From Curtobacterium sp. MCSS17_007 (lineage in GTDB: Bacteria; Actinomycetota; Actinomycetes; Actinomycetales; Microbacteriaceae), in the NCBI RefSeq assembly GCF_003234175.2, contig NZ_CP126257.1, forward strand, positions 2,294,001 to 2,358,000: a stretch of 64,000 nucleotides of DNA. Reading direction: 5' to 3'. The translations under genes and the position numbers were made by a program. Within the stretch, counting starts at the first letter, position 1. Each line of letters opens with the position of its first letter. The notes under the pieces are model-generated. The model worked only from the letters and a program-made list of their open reading frames with translations. It did no database searches and had not been told where the DNA came from. This document shows positions 1-8,111 of this stretch, piece by piece.

Positions 1-128
1 GCTGGGAGACGGTCACGTTCCGAGGATCGGAGAGGTTCCTATGAGCCGTCTGAGGAGCAGCCCTCGGCGCCCTGTGGATCACCGGGGGTCCCGCCGCGGC
101 CCTCCCGCGCACCGGCAGGCCGAGTCCG

Positions 129-166
<38 letters not shown>

Positions 167-211
167 CAGAGCCGGGTCTCGCGCGGTCGCCGTCGTGCCT
201 CCGGGCAGCCG

Positions 212-1159
212 TCAGCCGCCCACCGGGTAGTCGCAGTACGCGAACCACGCCGAGTCCGGGGACCACGGCGGCACGTTGACGGTGCCCTGCCCGCCGTCGA
301 GCGTGACGAGCGTCTCCGGCACGACGGCGATGCGGGCCCCGCGGGTCAGGGACCCGGGGAGCAGGCGGAGCTCCACGCGGTGGTCGGCGGGGTGGCCCTG
401 CACGCCGGGCTCGTACGACAGGTAGAGCAGGTGCGTGCCGTCCGGCGACAGGTGCGGGAACCAGTTCACCCGCTCGTCGCCGGTGATGGACACGGGCGAC
501 GACCCCTCGTCGAGGCGGAGTGCGGCGAGCTGCGCGGTGCCCGGGGTGAACCGCTCCGTGTTGAACAGCACCGTGCGGCCGTCCGGGCTGATCGCGCAGC
601 CGTCGTCCGGGTGCGCGTCGCGCGTCAGGAAGGTCGTGTCGCCCGACGACGGGTCGACGAGGGCGACGTCGGTGGTCCAGACGCCCTCCGGGGTGCGCTC
701 CCCCACGATCGCGGCGAGCGCCGATCCATCCGGTGCGATCCCGTGCAGGTAGTACTTGCGGACGACCGGCAGCACCGCGGTGGTGTCGGTGATGCGGGCC
801 GCCGAGCCGCCCTCGGGCAGCGGGACGCGGTAGAGCTCGCCGTCGCGGGCGCTCACCACGACCGAGTCTGCGGTGGGGTCGAGCACGTGGTCGTTGTTGA
901 TCTCGTCGACACCGGGCATCGGCACGCGGACGAGGGCGGTCTCGTCGAGCACGCCGTCCTCGCCGGGCGCCGGGAGCGGCAGCAGCCACAGGTCCCCGTC
1001 GCCGTTCAGCACGAGCGTGCCGTCGTCGAGGACGTTCGGCGCCTCGACGAGCAGCGTCCGCGACTCGAACACGAGCCGACTCGTGCGCGCGTCCACGTCG
1101 TACACGTGCACCCGGCTGGTCTGCCCCGGCAGCAGCTGCCGTCCGCGGTTCTCGCTCAT
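212..1159 (-). CDS. TolB-like beta-propeller protein of a sugar operon
   Basis: A 315-residue protein built from WD40-like (PD40) propeller repeats. The blades are marked by IAPDG (141-145), ISPDG (190-194), LSPDG (237-241) and WSPDS (299-303). The stretch around 232-266 (NWFPHLSPDG, then GHPADHRVELRL) is typical of TolB-family proteins often found beside sugar catabolic genes. There is no signal peptide, so it is probably cytoplasmic, unlike true TolB. I chose the ATG at 1159 because upstream in-frame codons run into an inverted repeat. It is the last gene of the operon starting at 6697, 183 bp after the permease, and it is isolated by hexamer tracts on both sides. Substrate unknown; a sugar-binding or lyase role is only a guess. 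Confidence 0.75.
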   Translation of the reverse strand: MSENRGRQLLPGQTSRVHVYDVDARTSRLVFESRTLLVEAPNVLDDGTLVLNGDGDLWLLPLPAPGEDGVLDETALVRVPMPGVDEINNDHVLDPTADSVVVSARDGELYRVPLPEGGSAARITDTTAVLPVVRKYYLHGIAPDGSALAAIVGERTPEGVWTTDVALVDPSSGDTTFLTRDAHPDDGCAISPDGRTVLFNTERFTPGTAQLAALRLDEGSSPVSITGDERVNWFPHLSPDGTHLLYLSYEPGVQGHPADHRVELRLLPGSLTRGARIAVVPETLVTLDGGQGTVNVPPWSPDSAWFAYCDYPVGG

Positions 1160-1183
1160 GTGTCCATCCTGTCTGATGCGCGA

Positions 1184-1226
1184 AAGCGACAGATTGCTAG
1201 CGATGGTTGCCGGCAATCTGTCGCTT
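1184..1226. repeat. Perfect 14-bp inverted repeat before the TolB-like gene
   Basis: AAGCGACAGATTGC (1184-1197) and its exact reverse complement (1213-1226) are separated by 15 bp. It lies 25-67 nt upstream of the start at 1159, so in the mRNA it would form a 14-bp hairpin in the intercistronic leader. It is clearly less GC-rich than its surroundings. It could be an intercistronic attenuator or processing hairpin, or an operator. Confidence 0.8.
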
Positions 1227-1240
1227 CCGCGGAACCGATC

Positions 1241-1340
1241 GAGCCCGAGCCCGAGCCGCGAGCCCGAGCCCGAGCCCGAGCCGCGAGCCCGAGCCCGAAC
1301 CGCGAGCCCGAGCCCGGGCCCGAGCCCGAGCCCGAGCCGC
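1241..1340. repeat. GAGCCC hexanucleotide microsatellite
   Basis: About 100 bp of GAGCCC units interrupted at intervals by GAGCCGC, starting directly beyond the permease stop codon. On the transcribed (minus) strand it reads GGGCTC repeated, with at least five GGG runs spaced by three bases in its central part. That fits a G-quadruplex motif in the mRNA between the permease and the TolB-like gene. Confidence 0.9.
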
Positions 1341-1342
1341 GC

Positions 1343-2182
1343 CTACTTCACCGCACCTGCGGTGAGGCCGGCCACGAACTGGCGCTGCACGATGAGGAAC
1401 GCCAGCACCACGGGGATCGACACCACGAGGGACGCCGCCATGACCTGGTTCCAGTACACGTTGGTCTGCGTCGAGTACTGCTGCAGACCGACCGCCAGGG
1501 TCGAGCCGAGACCGTTCGTCATGACCGACGCGAAGAGGACCTCGCCCCAGGCCGTCATGAACGAGTAGATGCCGACCGCCACGAGCCCCGGACGGGCCGA
1601 CGGCAGGATGACCCGGAACAGGGCGCCCATCGGGCCGGAGCCGTCGACCATCGCGGCCTCGTCGAGCTCACGCGGGATGGTCTCGAAGTAGCCCGCGAGC
1701 ATCCAGATCGAGAACGGGAGCGTGAAGGTCAGGTACGTGATGATGAGGCCGAGCCACGACCCGACGAGCTGGACGCCGATCGCGTTCCCGAGGTTCGTGA
1801 AGATGAGGAACAGCGGGAGCAGGAACAGCACGCCCGGGAACATCTGCGTCGACAGCACGGCGGTCGTGAAGGCGCTCTTGCCCTTGAAGTTCCAGCGCGA
1901 GACGCCGTAGGCGGCGAACGTCGCGATGATGAGCGAGAACACCGTGGCGACCGTGCAGACCACCAGGGAGTTGATGAAGTACCGGCCCAGCGGCACCGTC
2001 GACCACATGTCGATGAACGGCTGGATCGTGATGTTCGAGGGGATCCAGGTGAAGTTGTCCTGCACGTCACCGAGCGGCTTCATCGCCGTCGTGACCATGA
2101 CGTAGAGCGGGACGACCGTGAACAGGGTCAGGACGACCAGGGTGACGATCTTGAAGGACTTGGCGCCGACTGTCTCACGCAC
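1343..2182 (-). CDS. ABC sugar permease, MalG/CUT1 type
   Basis: A 279-residue inner-membrane subunit of a binding-protein-dependent carbohydrate importer. It has about six hydrophobic segments (for example 13-33, 70-92, 108-130, 142-165, 200-218, 245-265). The cytoplasmic EAA loop (ELDEAAMVDG from 172, then VILP at 191-194) docks the ATPase. Its start overlaps the preceding permease gene by 8 bp, so the two are translationally coupled. No ATPase gene is present here; CUT1 systems in actinobacteria commonly share a distant MsiK-like ATPase, so that subunit is inferred to be elsewhere. Confidence 0.95.
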   Translation of the reverse strand: MRETVGAKSFKIVTLVVLTLFTVVPLYVMVTTAMKPLGDVQDNFTWIPSNITIQPFIDMWSTVPLGRYFINSLVVCTVATVFSLIIATFAAYGVSRWNFKGKSAFTTAVLSTQMFPGVLFLLPLFLIFTNLGNAIGVQLVGSWLGLIITYLTFTLPFSIWMLAGYFETIPRELDEAAMVDGSGPMGALFRVILPSARPGLVAVGIYSFMTAWGEVLFASVMTNGLGSTLAVGLQQYSTQTNVYWNQVMAASLVVSIPVVLAFLIVQRQFVAGLTAGAVK

Positions 2183-3170
2183 GGACGGACCTCCGGTTGG
2201 TCACGGCCAGGTAGATGCCCGTGACGATGAGCAGGAAGATGAGGAGCAGGACGCTCATCGCGGCACCGGAGCCGAAGTTCCAGGTGATGAACGACGCGTT
2301 GTAGATGTGGAAGCTGAGCAGGTCGGCCGCCGGGGGCTGCGCGGTCGAGCCGAAGAGCACGAACGGCGTGTTGAAGTCGTTGAACGTCCAGAGGAACATC
2401 ACGAGCACGAGCGTCACGTTCACCGGACGCACCATCGGCAGGGTGATCGACCGCCACTGGCGGAAGGGCTTCGCACCGTCGACGGACGCGGCCTCGTAGA
2501 CGTCGTTCGGCACGGACTGCAGGCCGGCCATGAGCATGAGGAAGGCGAACGGCCAGGTCTTCCAGATCGCCACCACGACGACGGCGACGAAGGCGTTGTT
2601 GCCGATGAGCCAGAACGGTGCGCTCCCGCCGAACAGCCCGAGCTGGTCGACGAGCAGGTGGTTCAACGCCCCGGTGTCGCGCTGGAACATGAACTTCCAC
2701 GTGATCACGCCCGCGTACATCGGCAGCGCGTACGGCACGAGGAACAGCGTGCGGAACAGGCCCCGGCCGGCGAACGGCTTCTGCAGCGCGACCGCGGCGG
2801 CCATGCCGAGGACCCACGACAGCCCGACCACGAGCACCGTGAAGGCGCAGGTGACGAGGAACGAGTTGAGGACGCCCTTGCCGATCGCCTGGTCGAAGTC
2901 GACGACGACCGAGTAGTTGCGGAACCCGGCGAAGGGCGCCGCACCCCAGTTCGCGATGAAGTACTTGGTGAGCTGGATGAACGAGATCCAGATGCCGACG
3001 AGCATCGGCACGATGTGGATGAGCAGCTCGAACAGGATGGCCGGCGCGACGAGCGCGTACGGCAGCCAGTGGCGCTTCGGCTTCCGACCCGGCTGGGGCC
3101 CCGACAGCGTCGGGGCCTTCGTGTGGGTCAGGTCGATGCGCTCGGAGTCGGGCAGGACCGAGGTGGACAT
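2175..3170 (-). CDS. ABC sugar permease, MalF/CUT1 type
   Basis: A 331-residue membrane subunit partnering the MalG-type protein. A charged cytoplasmic N-terminus (1-35) is followed by about six transmembrane segments, and the EAA loop lies at about 225-245 (VYEAASVDGAKPF, then ITLP). The ATG at 3170 is the only sensible start. It follows the solute-binding protein gene after a 220-bp gap that holds a strong hairpin, so the permeases are probably made in smaller amounts than the binding protein. Confidence 0.95.
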   Translation of the reverse strand: MSTSVLPDSERIDLTHTKAPTLSGPQPGRKPKRHWLPYALVAPAILFELLIHIVPMLVGIWISFIQLTKYFIANWGAAPFAGFRNYSVVVDFDQAIGKGVLNSFLVTCAFTVLVVGLSWVLGMAAAVALQKPFAGRGLFRTLFLVPYALPMYAGVITWKFMFQRDTGALNHLLVDQLGLFGGSAPFWLIGNNAFVAVVVVAIWKTWPFAFLMLMAGLQSVPNDVYEAASVDGAKPFRQWRSITLPMVRPVNVTLVLVMFLWTFNDFNTPFVLFGSTAQPPAADLLSFHIYNASFITWNFGSGAAMSVLLLIFLLIVTGIYLAVTNRRSVRA

Positions 3171-3343
3171 GGGTGGTGGCCTTCCGGCGAGGATGGGATC
3201 GGGTGCTTCGTCCGTCCGACCGTGGCAGCGGCCGGGAGGAACGGCAGACGTGAGCCGATCGGCTCACCCCCGGCGCGTGGGCCGGGTGCGGGGCTGCTGG
3301 TGCGTCGGCGCGGACGGTGCGCGGCGGTGACCAGGCGAGGGGC

Positions 3344-3383
3344 GGAGGCCCGGACGCGTCCTGCGGACGCGACCCGGGCCTCC
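3344..3383 (-). terminator. Intercistronic hairpin after the binding-protein gene
   Basis: GGAGGCCCGG (3344-3353) pairs with CCGGGCCTCC (3374-3383), and the arms continue inward with ACGCGTCC/GGACGCG around a TGC loop. It starts 7 nt past the stop of the solute-binding protein gene and has no U tract. The usual role of such a hairpin is to protect the upstream mRNA or partially terminate before the permease genes. Confidence 0.75.
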
Positions 3384-3390
3384 GGACGGA

Positions 3391-4692
3391 TCAACCGGCG
3401 GCCTGGGACACCTGGTCCTGAGCCGTCTGCAGCGCCGACTTGATGTCGCTCTCGGACACCGTCGAGCCGGTGGCGATCTTGGCGAACATGTCGTTCATCG
3501 CCTTGCCGACCGTCGACTCGAACTGGTCCTCGGCGGGCACCAGCGGGAGCGGCTTCGCCTTGTTGTTGTAGATGTCGAGGAACGTCTTGGTCTGCTCGTC
3601 CGTCACGGAGTCAGCAGCCTCGGCGAGCACCGGCAGCGCCGAGTACGGCTTGTCCAGCGTCGTCTGCGTGTCCATGCTCGTCATGTACTTGACGAACTCC
3701 AGCGCGCCGTCCTTGTTCTTCGTGTTCTTGAAGATCGACAGGTTGATACCGGCCGGGAAGCTGGCGATCTCCTTGCCGCCCTCCGGCGCCGGCAGTGCGA
3801 CCACGCCGTACTCGTCCGACTTCATGCCGAGGGACTCGATCGTCGCGTTCGCGTTGTTCTGGTTGAGGATGAACGCGGCCTTCTTCTTGGCGAAGTCGGT
3901 GGTCGACTGCGTTGCGTTGTCGTACTGCGCGTTCGAGGGGTTCGCGACCTTCGCGTCCTGCATGAGGTCCAGGTAGCGCTTGATGCCCTCGACGTTCGCC
4001 TTCGACGTGAAGGTCGGCTTGCCGTCCTCGTCGAACCACTCGCCCCCGTTCTGGGCCGAGTTGATGAACGCGAAGTGCGAGTTCTCCGTGTAGGAGCCGC
4101 CCGCGAGGCTGAAGCCGTACTTGCCGTCGGCGGTCAGCTTCTTCGCGTCCTCGACCATTTCCTCCCACGTGGTGGGGGGCGTGATGCCGGCGTCGGCGAG
4201 CATCTGCTTGTTGTAGTACAGGCCGTAGGCGAGACCGTAGAGCGGGACGCTCGTGACGGTCTCACCCGGGGCGCCGCCGGTGGAGAGCGCGACCTTGCCG
4301 AACTTGTCGGCGCCGCCGATGGCCTTCATCTCCGCGTCGCCGAACTCCTGGAAGGCGCCGGTGGCCTGGAGCGAGGTCGCCCAGGTGTTGCCGATGTTGA
4401 CGACGTCAGGCCCCTGACCCGAGGTGACGGCGGTCTGGATCTTGTTCTGCAGGTCGTTCCAACCGATGACCTGGAGGTCCACCTTGATCCCGGTCTCCTC
4501 GGTGAACTTCTCGAGGACGGGGGTGAGCACCTCCTTGTCGTTCTGCAGGGACGTGCCCTGGTTCGACGCCCAGTACGTGAGCGTCTTCGAGTCGCCGGAG
4601 GAACCGGACGACCCGGAGGAGCAGGCCGTCAGGCCGGTCACGGTGAGTGCCGCGGCCGCGGTGATGGCCAGTGCGCGGATGGCAGTGCGCAT
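3391..4692 (-). CDS. Extracellular sugar-binding lipoprotein (family 1)
   Basis: A 433-residue solute-binding protein. The N-terminus is a lipoprotein signal (MRTAIR, an Ala/Leu-rich stretch, then the lipobox LTAC with Cys24) followed by a Ser/Gly linker. The mature part begins TLTYWASNQG and contains GPDVVNIGNTW and LYYNKQMLADAGI, typical of MalE/family 1 binding proteins. It would be anchored outside the membrane and feed the two permeases that follow. The ligand cannot be read from sequence. It is the third gene of the operon, 116 bp after the dehydrogenase, with its own weak purine-rich leader. Confidence 0.95.
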   Translation of the reverse strand: MRTAIRALAITAAAALTVTGLTACSSGSSGSSGDSKTLTYWASNQGTSLQNDKEVLTPVLEKFTEETGIKVDLQVIGWNDLQNKIQTAVTSGQGPDVVNIGNTWATSLQATGAFQEFGDAEMKAIGGADKFGKVALSTGGAPGETVTSVPLYGLAYGLYYNKQMLADAGITPPTTWEEMVEDAKKLTADGKYGFSLAGGSYTENSHFAFINSAQNGGEWFDEDGKPTFTSKANVEGIKRYLDLMQDAKVANPSNAQYDNATQSTTDFAKKKAAFILNQNNANATIESLGMKSDEYGVVALPAPEGGKEIASFPAGINLSIFKNTKNKDGALEFVKYMTSMDTQTTLDKPYSALPVLAEAADSVTDEQTKTFLDIYNNKAKPLPLVPAEDQFESTVGKAMNDMFAKIATGSTVSESDIKSALQTAQDQVSQAAG

Positions 4693-4759
4693 GACTCTCT
4701 ACTTTCTCGTCGTTGAGATGGTGCGAAGGGTGGTGCGTGTCGGGTGCTGCTGTGTCGGT

Positions 4760-4785
4760 GCGGGCCGACGTCGGCGCCGGCCCGC
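4760..4785 (-). other. Hairpin between dehydrogenase and binding-protein genes
   Basis: GCGGGCCG (4760-4767) and CGGCCCGC (4778-4785) form an 8-bp stem with a 10-nt loop in the 116-bp gap. It has no U tract. It is probably an mRNA processing or stability element separating the enzyme genes from the transporter genes. Confidence 0.45.
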
Positions 4786-4808
4786 GGGCGGTGTCCGCCC
4801 CGTCCTGG

Positions 4809-5954
4809 TCAGGACAGGGTCGACTCCGCGGGGTCCCAGCCCTCGGGGAGGGTCGGGGAGGGCTCGACGGTGCTCTCGACGAGCACCGTCTCACCACGTT
4901 CTGCTGCCTCGGCGATGGAGACCATGACGTCGAGGACGTGGAAGGCGAGGGCACCGGGGACCCGGTTGTCCTGGCCGGCGCGGAGCGAGCGGGCGAGGTC
5001 GACCACGCCCGTGCCGCGCGAGTAGGTGGAGCCGACGGCCGGGATGGTCTCCGGCTCCTCGGTGCCGTGGGCGTACAGCTGCGTGTCGCCGTCGAACTCG
5101 TTCGGGTCCGGGAAGACGACCGTGCCGGTCTCCCCCGCGATCTCGACGAAGCCGGTGCGGCCGCGGTCCGACTCGAAGGAGAAGACGCTCTGGGCGCTGC
5201 CACCGTCCTCGAACTGGATGAGCGCGGAGTGGTTCGTCGGCACGTCCACCGGGAACTCGGTGCCCGCCTTCGGACCGGACCCGATGGTGCGGGTCGCGCG
5301 CGACCTCGAGGCCGTGGCGGTGACCTTCGCGACCGGCCCGAACGCCTGCACGAGCGTCGTGATGTAGTACGGGCCGATGTCGAACAGCGGACCCGCACCG
5401 TACGCGAACAGGAACTCGGGGCTCGGGTGCCACGACTCCGGACCGGGGCTCTGGAAGAGCGTCAGTCCGTTCAGGGGCGTCCCGATCCGGCCCTCGCGGA
5501 TGGTGCGCAGGGCGGTCTGCAGCCCGGCGCCGAGGAACGTGTCCGGCGCGACGCTGACGGTCCTGCCGGCCGCGGCGGCCGCGTCGCGGAGCTGCGCGGC
5601 GCTCTCCCGGTCGAGGGCGTAGGGCTTCTCACCCCAGACGTGCTTGCCGGCGGCGAGCGCCTGCAGGGCGACCTCGACGTGGGCGGCGGGGATCGTGAGG
5701 TTCACGACGATCTCGATGTCGTCGTCGGCGAGGAGCTGTTCGACGGACCCGGACCCGGCGACGCCCCACTTCTCGGCCTGGGCGGCGGCACGCGGCTCGT
5801 CGATGTCGGCGATGAAGCGGACGACGACGTCGGGGAACACCGTCAGGTTCGACAGGTACTGGTCGGAGATGACCCCGGCCCCGATGACGCCGACACCGAC
5901 CGGGCCGGTCCTCGTCGTCCCGACGGCCTGCTGGTCCACTGCGGTGTCGGTCAT
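4809..5954 (-). CDS. Gfo/Idh/MocA-family sugar dehydrogenase
   Basis: A 381-residue NAD(P)-dependent oxidoreductase. The Rossmann motif GVIGAG is at 22-27, the family signature GEKP at 108-111 (catalytic Lys110), and the substrate-side motif GPLFDIGPYY at 188-197. The family oxidises sugars or inositols at a ring carbon. Its start overlaps the stop of the isomerase gene by 4 bp (ATGA), so the two enzymes are coupled and probably act in succession on the imported sugar. Confidence 0.92.
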   Translation of the reverse strand: MTDTAVDQQAVGTTRTGPVGVGVIGAGVISDQYLSNLTVFPDVVVRFIADIDEPRAAAQAEKWGVAGSGSVEQLLADDDIEIVVNLTIPAAHVEVALQALAAGKHVWGEKPYALDRESAAQLRDAAAAAGRTVSVAPDTFLGAGLQTALRTIREGRIGTPLNGLTLFQSPGPESWHPSPEFLFAYGAGPLFDIGPYYITTLVQAFGPVAKVTATASRSRATRTIGSGPKAGTEFPVDVPTNHSALIQFEDGGSAQSVFSFESDRGRTGFVEIAGETGTVVFPDPNEFDGDTQLYAHGTEEPETIPAVGSTYSRGTGVVDLARSLRAGQDNRVPGALAFHVLDVMVSIAEAAERGETVLVESTVEPSPTLPEGWDPAESTLS

Positions 5955-6697
5955 GCACGTGCCCCCTGGAGGAACGTGTAGGAGTCGGCGACGGCCTGGA
6001 ACACGTCGCCCTCGTGGTCGTCGAGCTCGACGACGTGCAGCGCGTCCGGCGCGGCGGCGACGATCTCGCGGATCGGCATGACCCCGTCACCGACGGCGAC
6101 CTGCTGCTTGTCGTCGTGCGAGCCGTCGCCGTCCTTGACGTGCAGGAACTGCACCTTGTCGCCGTACTTGCCGATGATCGCCACCGGGTCGTCGCCGCCG
6201 ACCCGCACCCAGTAGGTGTCGAGCTCGAGCACGACGTCGTCGGACAGGGCGTCGGCGAAGACCTCGTACGCGCTGACCCCGTCGATGCGGTTCGAGAACT
6301 CGAACGCGTGGTTGTGGTAGCCGAGCACGAGCCCGTGGTCCGCGGCCCGGGGGGCGAGGGCGCTCAGCTCGCGGGCGATGGCCTCGACGTCCTCGCGCGT
6401 CGTCCAGCGTGTCTCGTCGATGTGCGGGTCGATCAGCGTGCCCAGCCCGATGGTGGTGCTCGCGTGGAGGATGCGCTCGAGGTCCTGCTCGCCGGCGTCC
6501 AGGAGCCGCGCGTGGCCGCTGGGTGCCTGCAGGCCGGCGGCGGCCAGGGCGTCCCGGAGCTCCTCGGCGCGGTCGACGAAGCCGAAGGCCTCGACGTTCG
6601 TGTAGCCGATGGAGGCGATGCGCTGGAGCGTGCCGGGCAGGTCCGCCGAGAGGGCGTCCCGCACCGTGTAGAGCTGGACCGAGAGGGGTTGCGTCAC
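5951..6697 (-). CDS. Sugar phosphate isomerase/epimerase (TIM barrel)
   Basis: A 248-residue xylose-isomerase-like TIM barrel. It begins with SVQLYTVRD and has metal-ligand regions LGYHNHAFEF, LELDTYW, FLHVKDGDG and HVVELDD, which supply the Glu/His/Asp ligands of this family. Such genes commonly sit beside Gfo/Idh/MocA dehydrogenases in inositol- or rare-sugar pathways. I accept the GTG start at 6697 because GAGGAGAA lies just upstream. It is the first gene of the operon, facing the ROK regulator. Confidence 0.9.
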   Translation of the reverse strand: MTQPLSVQLYTVRDALSADLPGTLQRIASIGYTNVEAFGFVDRAEELRDALAAAGLQAPSGHARLLDAGEQDLERILHASTTIGLGTLIDPHIDETRWTTREDVEAIARELSALAPRAADHGLVLGYHNHAFEFSNRIDGVSAYEVFADALSDDVVLELDTYWVRVGGDDPVAIIGKYGDKVQFLHVKDGDGSHDDKQQVAVGDGVMPIREIVAAAPDALHVVELDDHEGDVFQAVADSYTFLQGARA

Positions 6698-6744
6698 CAG
6701 GTGTTCTCCTCGTCGAGATGGTGGATCGTCAGTGATCGAGCGTC

Positions 6745-6773
6745 ACACTATGGCCGCTTCTGTCGGCGGTCAA
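6745..6773 (-). promoter_or_regulatory. Promoter of the sugar operon
   Basis: On the minus strand, TTGACC (6773-6768) and TAGTGT (6750-6745) are separated by exactly 17 bp. This is a good SigA-type -35/-10 pair, placed so that the isomerase mRNA would have a leader of about 40 nt. Confidence 0.65.
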
Positions 6774-6784
6774 GCAAAAGTTGC
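6774..6784. promoter_or_regulatory. Candidate ROK operator
   Basis: GCAA-AAG-TTGC is a short inverted repeat abutting the -35 box of the sugar operon promoter, in the 143-bp region between the operon and the ROK gene. A repressor bound here would occlude the promoter. The assignment rests on position and symmetry only. Confidence 0.4.
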
Positions 6785-6840
6785 GACCTCCTCGACAATC
6801 TTCGTTGCGCGGTGCGTTCGATGTGTGCTTCACTCCCGAC

Positions 6841-8052
6841 ATGGTCGACTTCACCCGGACGGCAGCGTCGCCTCCGGTCGGGACGAGCGAGCTCTTCCAG
6901 ATCCTCCGCGACGGCGTGCCGCGGACCCGGGCGGAGCTCGCCGCCCTGACAGGACTGGCACGCTCGACGATCGCCGTGCGCCTCGACGCCCTCATCGACG
7001 TGGGGCTCGTGGGTGCCGTCGAGACGGCTGCGTCGACCGGCGGTCGGCCGCCCGCGCAGGTTGCCCTCGTGCCCCGCGCCCGCCTCGTCATCGCGGCCGA
7101 CCTCGGCGCATCGCACGGTCGCGTCGCCGTGACCGACCTGGTCGCGTCGCCCCTCGCCACGCGCGAGGCACGGATCGACATCGCCGCCGGCCCGGTCCCC
7201 ACGCTGAGCTGGCTCGTCGAGACGATCGACGAACTGCTGGCCGAGGTGGGGCGCGTCCGCGAGGACGTCGTCGCGATCGGCATCGGCGTGCCCGGCCCGG
7301 TCGAGTTCTCGACGGGGCGCCCGGCGAACCCGCCGATCATGCCCGGGTGGGACGGCTTCGACGTGCCGGGGTGGCTGCGGGGGCACGTCGCCGCGCACGT
7401 GCTGCTCGACAACGACGTGAACATCGCGGCGCTCGGCGAACGCGAGCACGGGTGGCCGGACGTCGACCACCTGCTGTTCGTGAAGGTGGCGACGGGCATC
7501 GGCTCCGGCATCGTCTCCGACGGGCAGCTCCGTCGTGGGGCGCAGGGCACCGCGGGCGACATCGGGCACGTCCGGGTCTCCCGCGCGGGTGACGTCCCGT
7601 GCCACTGCGGCAACACCGGGTGCCTCGAGGCCGTCGCCTCCGGTCCCGCCATCGCCCGCGCACTGCGCGCGAAGGGCCACGACGTGCACACGAGCGGTGA
7701 CGTCATCGACCTCGTGAACCGGTCCGAGCTCGACGCGATCGGAGCCGTCCGCCAGGCCGGGCGTGACATCGGTGAGGTCCTCGCCACCTGTGTCTCCCTG
7801 GTGAACCCCTCGGTGATCGCGCTCGGCGGATCGATCACGCGTGCCGGGGAGCACCTGCTCGCCGGGGTCCGCGAGGTCGTCTACGCCCGGTCGATGCCCC
7901 TCGCCACCGAGCACCTCGTCATCGCGCAGTCCCGTGCCGGGTCGCTCGCCGCACTCCAGGGCGCCGCGGCGCTCGCGATCGGGTACGCGCTCTCCCCCGC
8001 CGGCGTCGACGAGCTCGTCGCCTTCGCGGAGCACCGCGCGCTCGTCTCCTGA
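6841..8052 (+). CDS. ROK-family transcriptional regulator
   Basis: A 403-residue regulator. An N-terminal winged helix (about 15-60; TRAELAALTGLARSTIAVRL) is joined to a ROK sugar-kinase-like domain. It carries the ATP/sugar-fold motif VIAADLGASH, the ROK zinc motif CHCGNTGCLE, and ALGGSI near the end. I chose the ATG at 6841 rather than the TTG at 6781, because the extra residues lie in the promoter region. It is divergent from the sugar operon and very probably represses it until the sugar or its phosphate binds. Confidence 0.9.
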   Translation: MVDFTRTAASPPVGTSELFQILRDGVPRTRAELAALTGLARSTIAVRLDALIDVGLVGAVETAASTGGRPPAQVALVPRARLVIAADLGASHGRVAVTDLVASPLATREARIDIAAGPVPTLSWLVETIDELLAEVGRVREDVVAIGIGVPGPVEFSTGRPANPPIMPGWDGFDVPGWLRGHVAAHVLLDNDVNIAALGEREHGWPDVDHLLFVKVATGIGSGIVSDGQLRRGAQGTAGDIGHVRVSRAGDVPCHCGNTGCLEAVASGPAIARALRAKGHDVHTSGDVIDLVNRSELDAIGAVRQAGRDIGEVLATCVSLVNPSVIALGGSITRAGEHLLAGVREVVYARSMPLATEHLVIAQSRAGSLAALQGAAALAIGYALSPAGVDELVAFAEHRALVS

Positions 8053-8111
8053 GCGCGGACACCGCGCGCGTCGGTTCGCGCCGTGTCGGCCCGCGGGGTG
8101 AGAATCGTCGG

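Noticed and set aside
1241..1340. Repeat tract considered as a CRISPR array
   Set aside because: The unit is only 6 bp, there are no unique spacers, and no cas genes are near.
2118..3443. Long plus-strand frame antisense to the permeases
   Set aside because: Charged low-complexity shadow of two clear membrane-protein genes.
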